Assembly: GCA_035294465.1 (NCBI GenBank) | Contig: DATGKW010000139.1 | Coordinates: 1-17,536 of the forward strand | DNA: 17,536 nt | Direction: 5' to 3' | From: Paraktedonobacter sp035294465 | GTDB taxonomy: Bacteria; Chloroflexota; Ktedonobacteria; Ktedonobacterales; Ktedonobacteraceae | Shown here: positions 14,601 through 17,536 of the stretch, one piece after another | Layout of the letters: every line of letters begins with the position of its first letter | Numbering within the stretch: the stretch's first letter is position 1 | Made by a program: the position numbers and the translations under genes | Notes under the pieces: model-generated | What the model was told of the DNA's origin: nothing | What the model saw: the letters and a program-made list of their open reading frames with translations, nothing else | Databases searched by the model: none

Positions 14601-15368
14601 GTGGGCAAGCAGGAGCAGATGCAGGCTATCTTGCGCCAGGTGAAGCAGCAGACACCGCATGAAGACGAGGTTTCCTCGGTTCTAGCCGAGATTTCAGCTC
14701 GACGCAGCGACGTGGCCGGCGCTATGGACGAGTACGCCGAACTGGTGAAGCATTATCGCGAGAAACGCCAGACCGACAATGCTCTGGCCGTTCTCAACGA
14801 GATGGTACGCCTGGCGCCGCAGGACCCGCGCCCGCACGCTGAACTCGGCGATATCTATATCAATCGGGGTATGATTGACGAGGGTGTGACGGAGCTGCGC
14901 CAGTTAGCCGACATTTATCTGCGCCGCAATCAGTTGGAGCAGGCCAGCGAAACGTTGCGCCGCATCGGCAATGTTTATGCGGAAACGGGGAGTCCCGAAG
15001 AAGCCTTTATGAACCTGCGCCGCGCGGTTGATCTTGATCCCACCAATATGGATCTGCTGCGCGAGGTTGTTGCCTATTGCTATCAGCTTGAGCGCCCCGA
15101 AGAGGCTAACGCCTATCAGGAGAAGATTGCTCGCTACTACTATGACACTCATCAGGTCAAGGAAGCCGTAGCAGCTCTCCAGCAGTTGATCGCCCTCAAT
15201 CGCAACAACCTCAACGCCTACGATATGCTCGGCCAGACCTATCAATCAGTCGGCGAGTACGAGCAGGCCAGCCGCGTTTACAAAAACCTGGCCAAGGTTA
15301 ACCCTGGCAGCACTATCGCCCGCGAACGCCTGGCCCGTTTGCAAGAGTTGCGCATGCGCAGTATGTAA
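11643..15368 (+). CDS. Large multi-domain tetratricopeptide (TPR) protein
   Basis: A 1,241-residue soluble protein with no signal peptide or membrane helix. TPR-like helix pairs fill residues 14-195 (for example W24-x-x-A-x-x-x-Y-x-x-A-L), 265-430 and 640-1241. The blocks are joined by a Gly/Asn/Met-rich linker (205-262) and a long Pro/Gln/Ala-rich disordered linker (431-605). The linkers carry the repeated short motifs T-x-V-[ILT] at Thr266, Thr450 and Thr558 (the last two followed by TPEQ), and PDWL at 499-502 and 544-547. TPR arrays bind partner proteins and assemble complexes; no catalytic domain is visible. The start at 11643 has GAGGAAG at 11626-11632 about 10 bases ahead. It ends just before a truncated frame and the convergent R2lox gene. 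A scaffold or signalling adaptor is my inference; the partners are unknown. Confidence 0.88.
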   Translation: MPGDKHVFSTAMSAADHYRWESQWGQAAQEYQRALAEFPDDVTARGGLGFCYMQLKQWRRALEEYEQVLKSDMSNVIALSKTAELYVILGRREEAYKAYLHLADLYSQAGQGGRAEAAWQKTVQLSPGNPEPHERLAAYYFSKKDVALMIQERLAAAQGYLQRKDVQAAQAQCEEVLRFDAGNGQAQQLLSQIRAVIQQASGSLTHEAGVGAPAGDTVTLNNSSGGNSSIMGNMGSAGNFGGGPGPAMAAANMAGGAAPRGRIAATQVTSALKQAQAFQTQGRFNDAIALCEQILQSGFDRPDARYFLGWLYQEQKRWDDAIRQFQTLLNDPDYALSCYYALGQCYRARGDLRTATMHFDEAVDRVNLDALTLEESDQLVQLCQEAADAHRQLGEQEQALTVFNALLGFLRSRGWNDKVAQVELMLKQAQSMPQTPPPAQQSIPPQMSATQVITPEQVQAMQAQMASGQNAPVQAQNVPQAPAAQQPVPTGQNSLGDLPDWLTGILSDADKAQAAKNVVQTESPPPASRAPAQSPVAGQSVVSPDWLNGASAASNEQTMVLTPEQIAKATAAAPPAPPAAPPPAPAPIPLEQMSPVLQKPPVPASKVSAEALLNEIAGTSRDELLLKQVADSVVASTAGLPENIRMQVIQSMQDIQRYINHGLLTPATEECLRVIDLAPQYLDIHQVLCEIYVRQGKIEQAITKYAILIETYMANGRVSDAIATYRRILQLEPNNLTYRVRLISLLASQGDKEELLRERTLAAESYLKLGYMDRALTELEQALQESPTSVPTRLNYALALQKLGRTQQATAEYQRVLQVDPRNLIALVRWHIAMITGVSSTRATALEVLGRVRWQLRGEGQKNYEFVAREYTQAAETYPNNADVRFSLGQIHQQGGYFDQAIDAYQLAMRDSSYEVLARCSTAQCLLKQGKPEAAIQQLEQALQAVRLSGSSVDPTVWAARPREEGEEHQAPELEISLLLAKIYGRVGKQEQMQAILRQVKQQTPHEDEVSSVLAEISARRSDVAGAMDEYAELVKHYREKRQTDNALAVLNEMVRLAPQDPRPHAELGDIYINRGMIDEGVTELRQLADIYLRRNQLEQASETLRRIGNVYAETGSPEEAFMNLRRAVDLDPTNMDLLREVVAYCYQLERPEEANAYQEKIARYYYDTHQVKEAVAALQQLIALNRNNLNAYDMLGQTYQSVGEYEQASRVYKNLAKVNPGSTIARERLARLQELRMRSM

Positions 15369-15382
15369 TAAACCTGCTGTAA

Positions 15383-15562
15383 CTCATCCTGCATGGGTTT
15401 CTGACGCGCTTTCCAGAACTGGCTATGCTGGTTGGCGAACGTATCAGGCCGATTGCCGATCGAGATACGTTGAACAGGTTGGCTCTGGATTTGATCGCCA
15501 CTCATTCGATTGAGCAAGCCTGTTCTGTGCTCAACGCATTGGAGAGAACTAAGCCAGATTGA
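15383..15562 (+). pseudogene. 5'-truncated coding remnant
   Basis: A 59-codon open stretch with protein-like composition but no usable start: a stop at 15380-15382 closes it upstream. The reading is L-x-TRFPELAMLVGERIRPIA, then DRDTLNRLALDLIATHSIEQ, then a final leucine-rich helix. The pattern (RFp-x-L, then I-x-x-I, then L-x-x-L-x-x-x-x-I and a last helix) resembles the helical C-terminal tail of Rpn/PD-(D/E)XK transposase-family and DUF4351-bearing proteins, as far as I can judge by eye. It ends 14 bases from the convergent R2lox stop. It is in a different frame from the TPR gene, so it is not a simple extension of that gene. Most likely it is the last remnant of a deleted gene. Confidence 0.45.
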
Positions 15563-15576
15563 TCTGTTGGTGAGCT

Positions 15577-16482
15577 TTATTCTTCGTCTTCCTGGTAGAT
15601 CTCCTCCAGCGTTTGCCCGCGAGCGCGTTCGATGCGGGCGAGGCGTTTGGTGAACTGCGTGGTGGCGAATTCGAGATATTCCTCGACCTGGAAGCCGAAA
15701 GGTATCTCTTCGGGCGGAAGATCTCGTGCTTCCTCGAAGGATTCGTTTACCACGCCCAGAGCTAAGGCAAGCAGACGGTTCATTTCCTGCTCGACGATTT
15801 CCCAGAGGTCTGGTTGCTGGGCAATCAGGCGTGAGATGAGGAAAACGCCATAGGCAATGTGCCGCGATTCGTCGCGCTTGAGCAGGCCAATGCCCTGGCG
15901 CAGACCCGGCATGACATTGTTGCGCTCCAGCATGTTGTAGTAGCTGTGATAGCCTGTCTCGGCCAGGACGCCCTCGATAATCATATTGTAGGTGATACTG
16001 GCGCGCAACTGGGCCTCCAGCGAGTGGTCGGTAAGCAGCGCATGCATGGCCCTGGGCAGTTCTTCATAGAAGAGGGCGCGATAGCTGGGCGTGTGATAAC
16101 GCGAGAGATCGCTGGTATCGTGGGCGATTTCATCGAGGAAGCGGCGGAAGAACTCTGTGTGCTTGGCTTCTTCCCAGAGGAAGGTAGTCAGGAACATCTC
16201 TTCTTCCAGGCGTTGCTCGCGAGCAACCGTCATAATCAGGGGCAGCAGATCGAGGGTGACGCCCTCCTCGCCGGCCTGAAAGAGAGCGGTCAGGCTGATA
16301 ATTGCCTCGCGTTCCTCGTCGGTGAAATTCTGCCAGTCCTGGGTATCCTGCGAGAAATCGATGTTGCGCGGGTCCCAGGTTCCCAGACGCTTCGCTTTAT
16401 GATAGAGGCGCATGGGCAAGATGTCGTGACGCAATCCACGCTCGCTGGTTGTTAAGAAGGTTTCGTGATCGGGTGCCGTCAT
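15577..16482 (-). CDS. R2-like ligand-binding oxidase (R2lox)
   Basis: A 301-residue ferritin-like four-helix-bundle protein of the R2lox group (relatives: Mycobacterium tuberculosis Rv0233 and the Geobacillus protein). These bind a Mn/Fe cofactor and a long-chain fatty-acid-like ligand, and form a Val-Tyr ether cross-link; the physiological substrate is not known. All six metal ligands are present at a constant offset of +3 from the published numbering: Glu72, Glu105, His108 (EEAKH), Glu170, Glu205 and His208 (DESRH). The cross-link pair is also present as Val75 and Tyr165. Length is normal. The Shine-Dalgarno is weak (AAAGG about 15 bases upstream); the start is chosen because no other ATG precedes the conserved N-terminal region. 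It stands alone, convergent with the TPR gene and divergent from the MuiA-like gene. It is not the ribonucleotide reductase R2 subunit, because the cross-link residues and the lack of a nearby R1 gene argue otherwise. Confidence 0.93.
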   Translation of the reverse strand: MTAPDHETFLTTSERGLRHDILPMRLYHKAKRLGTWDPRNIDFSQDTQDWQNFTDEEREAIISLTALFQAGEEGVTLDLLPLIMTVAREQRLEEEMFLTTFLWEEAKHTEFFRRFLDEIAHDTSDLSRYHTPSYRALFYEELPRAMHALLTDHSLEAQLRASITYNMIIEGVLAETGYHSYYNMLERNNVMPGLRQGIGLLKRDESRHIAYGVFLISRLIAQQPDLWEIVEQEMNRLLALALGVVNESFEEARDLPPEEIPFGFQVEEYLEFATTQFTKRLARIERARGQTLEEIYQEDEE

Positions 16483-16508
16483 GCTGGCTCACACTGCCTT
16501 TCAAAATA

Positions 16509-16522
16509 GATAAATATGTATC
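16509..16522. promoter_or_regulatory. Near-palindrome in the R2lox leader, possible operator
   Basis: GATAAATATGTATC is symmetric at 12 of 14 positions (GATA-x-ATAT-x-TATC). It lies between the candidate R2lox -10 box and the start codon, where a repressor would block transcription. No regulator gene is adjacent. Confidence 0.25.
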
Positions 16523-16529
16523 AATGTAT

Positions 16530-16558
16530 CCTATACTATAAGGCATTTCTCTCGCCAA
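16530..16558 (-). promoter_or_regulatory. Candidate promoter of R2lox
   Basis: On the minus strand, TTGGCG (16553-16558) and TATAGG (16530-16535) are 17 bases apart, each at 4 of 6 consensus positions. The start codon is 48 bases further on. Confidence 0.4.
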
Positions 16559-16658
16559 ACGCAAGCATTGAGAGAACTTTTCTCCGTGTCAATCGTTAAA
16601 GCTTTGAGGACTCTCGATTTTCTCTCCTCAGCAATAGGTAAAATCATGGAGGAAGTTA

Positions 16659-17536
16659 ATGACTGATCTCGCGGCCCCGATTAAAGAAGTAACTGTCTAT
16701 GCTGATCGCGCGCTGATTACTCGTGTGGGAAGCCTGCATTTGCCAGCGGGCGAGCACGAATTGCGTGTCAATGATTTACCCTCGTTTTTGCGCGAGTCGT
16801 TGCGGGCCTCTGGCCGGGGACCACAGGGAACGCGTATTCTTGATGTCGATGTGGCAACGGCTTTTCATAGCCGTCCGCCTGAAGCTGAAATACTGGCTTT
16901 GCAAACTCAATGCGATCTGCTCCAGCGGCAAATAGATCTCATCCAGGCCCGCCAGCAGGCGCTTAACGACAGGCGCGAGTGGCTGCGCGCTCTAGGTGAG
17001 CGGTCGCGCGATTTCGCGCGGGGCCTGGCTCGTGGGCAGATGAAGCCCCAGGATTGCGCCGATTTCTTCAGCTTTACCGCCAGCCAGGCGCTACAGGATG
17101 CCGAAGCCGCGCAAGACCTGGATGTGCAACTCAAGCAGGTGCGAGAGGAACTGGCGGCGAAGCAGCGCGAGCTAGTCAGCAAACGAGGATACGGACGGCC
17201 CGACCGTCTGAGCGCTGTAGTCAGTGTAGATATGTCCGCAGAGGGCGAGTTCACCCTTGAACTTTCGTACCTGGTCACGCAAGCCCGCTGGCAGCCGCAG
17301 TACGATGTACGTGTGACGATGGATGAGGATGGCAATCATGGCGAGGTCGAGCTAACCTATACGGGCCTGGTGCGGCAGTCAACCGGAGAGAATTGGGAGC
17401 AGGTGAGCCTGGCGCTCTCCACAGCGCGCCCCAGCCAGAGCGCTATCCTTCCTGAACTTGAGCCACGCTATCTGGACATCCACACTCCTCCGCAACCTTT
17501 TGTGGCTCCAGCCGCGTCCGCCATGCCTATGAGGGC
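16659..17536 (+). CDS. MuiA/DUF4139-family protein, 3' end beyond window
   Basis: The first 292 codons of a longer gene that runs off the right edge. Residues 8-75 match the DUF4140 N-terminal domain (IKEVTVYADRALITR, then PAGEHELRVNDLP). Residues 80-180 are rich in Gln, Arg, Glu and Leu and should form a coiled coil. From about 190 the DUF4139 domain begins: FTLELSYLVTQARWQPQYDV, then ELTYTGLVRQSTGENWEQV and LALSTARPS. This is the layout of the 'mucoidy inhibitor A' family, whose biochemical function is not established. It has no signal peptide, unlike many family members, so a cytoplasmic location is likely. The start at 16659 is firm: GGAGG at 16648-16652 lies 6 bases upstream. It is divergent from R2lox across a 176-base shared control region. 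Confidence 0.88.
   Translation, partial: MTDLAAPIKEVTVYADRALITRVGSLHLPAGEHELRVNDLPSFLRESLRASGRGPQGTRILDVDVATAFHSRPPEAEILALQTQCDLLQRQIDLIQARQQALNDRREWLRALGERSRDFARGLARGQMKPQDCADFFSFTASQALQDAEAAQDLDVQLKQVREELAAKQRELVSKRGYGRPDRLSAVVSVDMSAEGEFTLELSYLVTQARWQPQYDVRVTMDEDGNHGEVELTYTGLVRQSTGENWEQVSLALSTARPSQSAILPELEPRYLDIHTPPQPFVAPAASAMPMR

Noticed and set aside
15278..15517. 79-codon minus-strand frame at the TPR/R2lox junction
   Set aside because: Antisense to the TPR C-terminus and to the better plus-strand remnant; no start site.
1..17536. CRISPR array, tRNA, rRNA, complete insertion sequence, phage or toxin-antitoxin genes
   Set aside because: I looked for regularly spaced repeats, tRNA-like cloverleafs, transposase motifs and paired small genes, and found none that hold up.

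Overview
The window reads like a chromosomal segment of a free-living, moderately GC-rich bacterium. I lean towards Chloroflexota, probably the Ktedonobacteria. The reasons are the mix of gene families (an LppX/LprG-type lipoprotein beside a DHA2 transporter, a DUF4097 protein with a long disordered cytoplasmic arm, a very large soluble TPR protein, an R2-like ligand-binding oxidase, a MuiA/DUF4139 protein) and the DXP-pathway enzyme IspH. This is inference from gene content only; no rRNA or marker gene is present.

Layout. Bases 1-396 hold no convincing gene. A likely operon (397-4470, +) encodes a 242-residue lipoprotein, a 14-helix MFS exporter and a single-pass DUF4097 protein. Next (4607-6032, +) come a free-standing glutamyl-tRNA-reductase-like NAD-binding domain, started at TTG, and ispH. 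A small unknown minus-strand gene (6081-6422) converges on ispH. Bases 6504-7283 are gene-poor and carry strong stem-loops. A minus-strand set follows: an atypical FolD (7284-8132), a 63-residue unknown (8271-8462) and a Tat-exported 540-residue unknown (8527-10149). An 800-base AT-rich gap precedes yajQ (10988-11482, +) and a 1,241-residue TPR protein (11643-15368, +). A truncated reading frame (15383-15562) separates that gene from the convergent R2lox gene (15577-16482, -). A divergent MuiA/DUF4139 gene starts at 16659 and runs off the right edge.

How the genes may work together. The first three genes look like a cell-envelope module: a lipid-binding lipoprotein and a 14-helix exporter in the order of mycobacterial lprG-Rv1410c (P55), followed by an envelope-facing beta-rich protein. 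IspH feeds isoprenoid synthesis; its neighbour keeps the nucleotide-binding half of glutamyl-tRNA reductase without the catalytic half, so a regulatory or repurposed role is possible. The FolD protein keeps its NADP-binding half but has Leu in place of the catalytic Lys and of the active-site Gln, so it is probably not a normal bifunctional enzyme. YajQ and the TPR protein are likely soluble; the TPR protein carries repeated short motifs that resemble FHA-binding phosphothreonine sites.

The most noteworthy points are the lprG-P55-like operon, the altered FolD, the orphan reductase domain in front of ispH, a 31-bp near-perfect hairpin between the 63-residue gene and folD, and the truncated frame beside R2lox.
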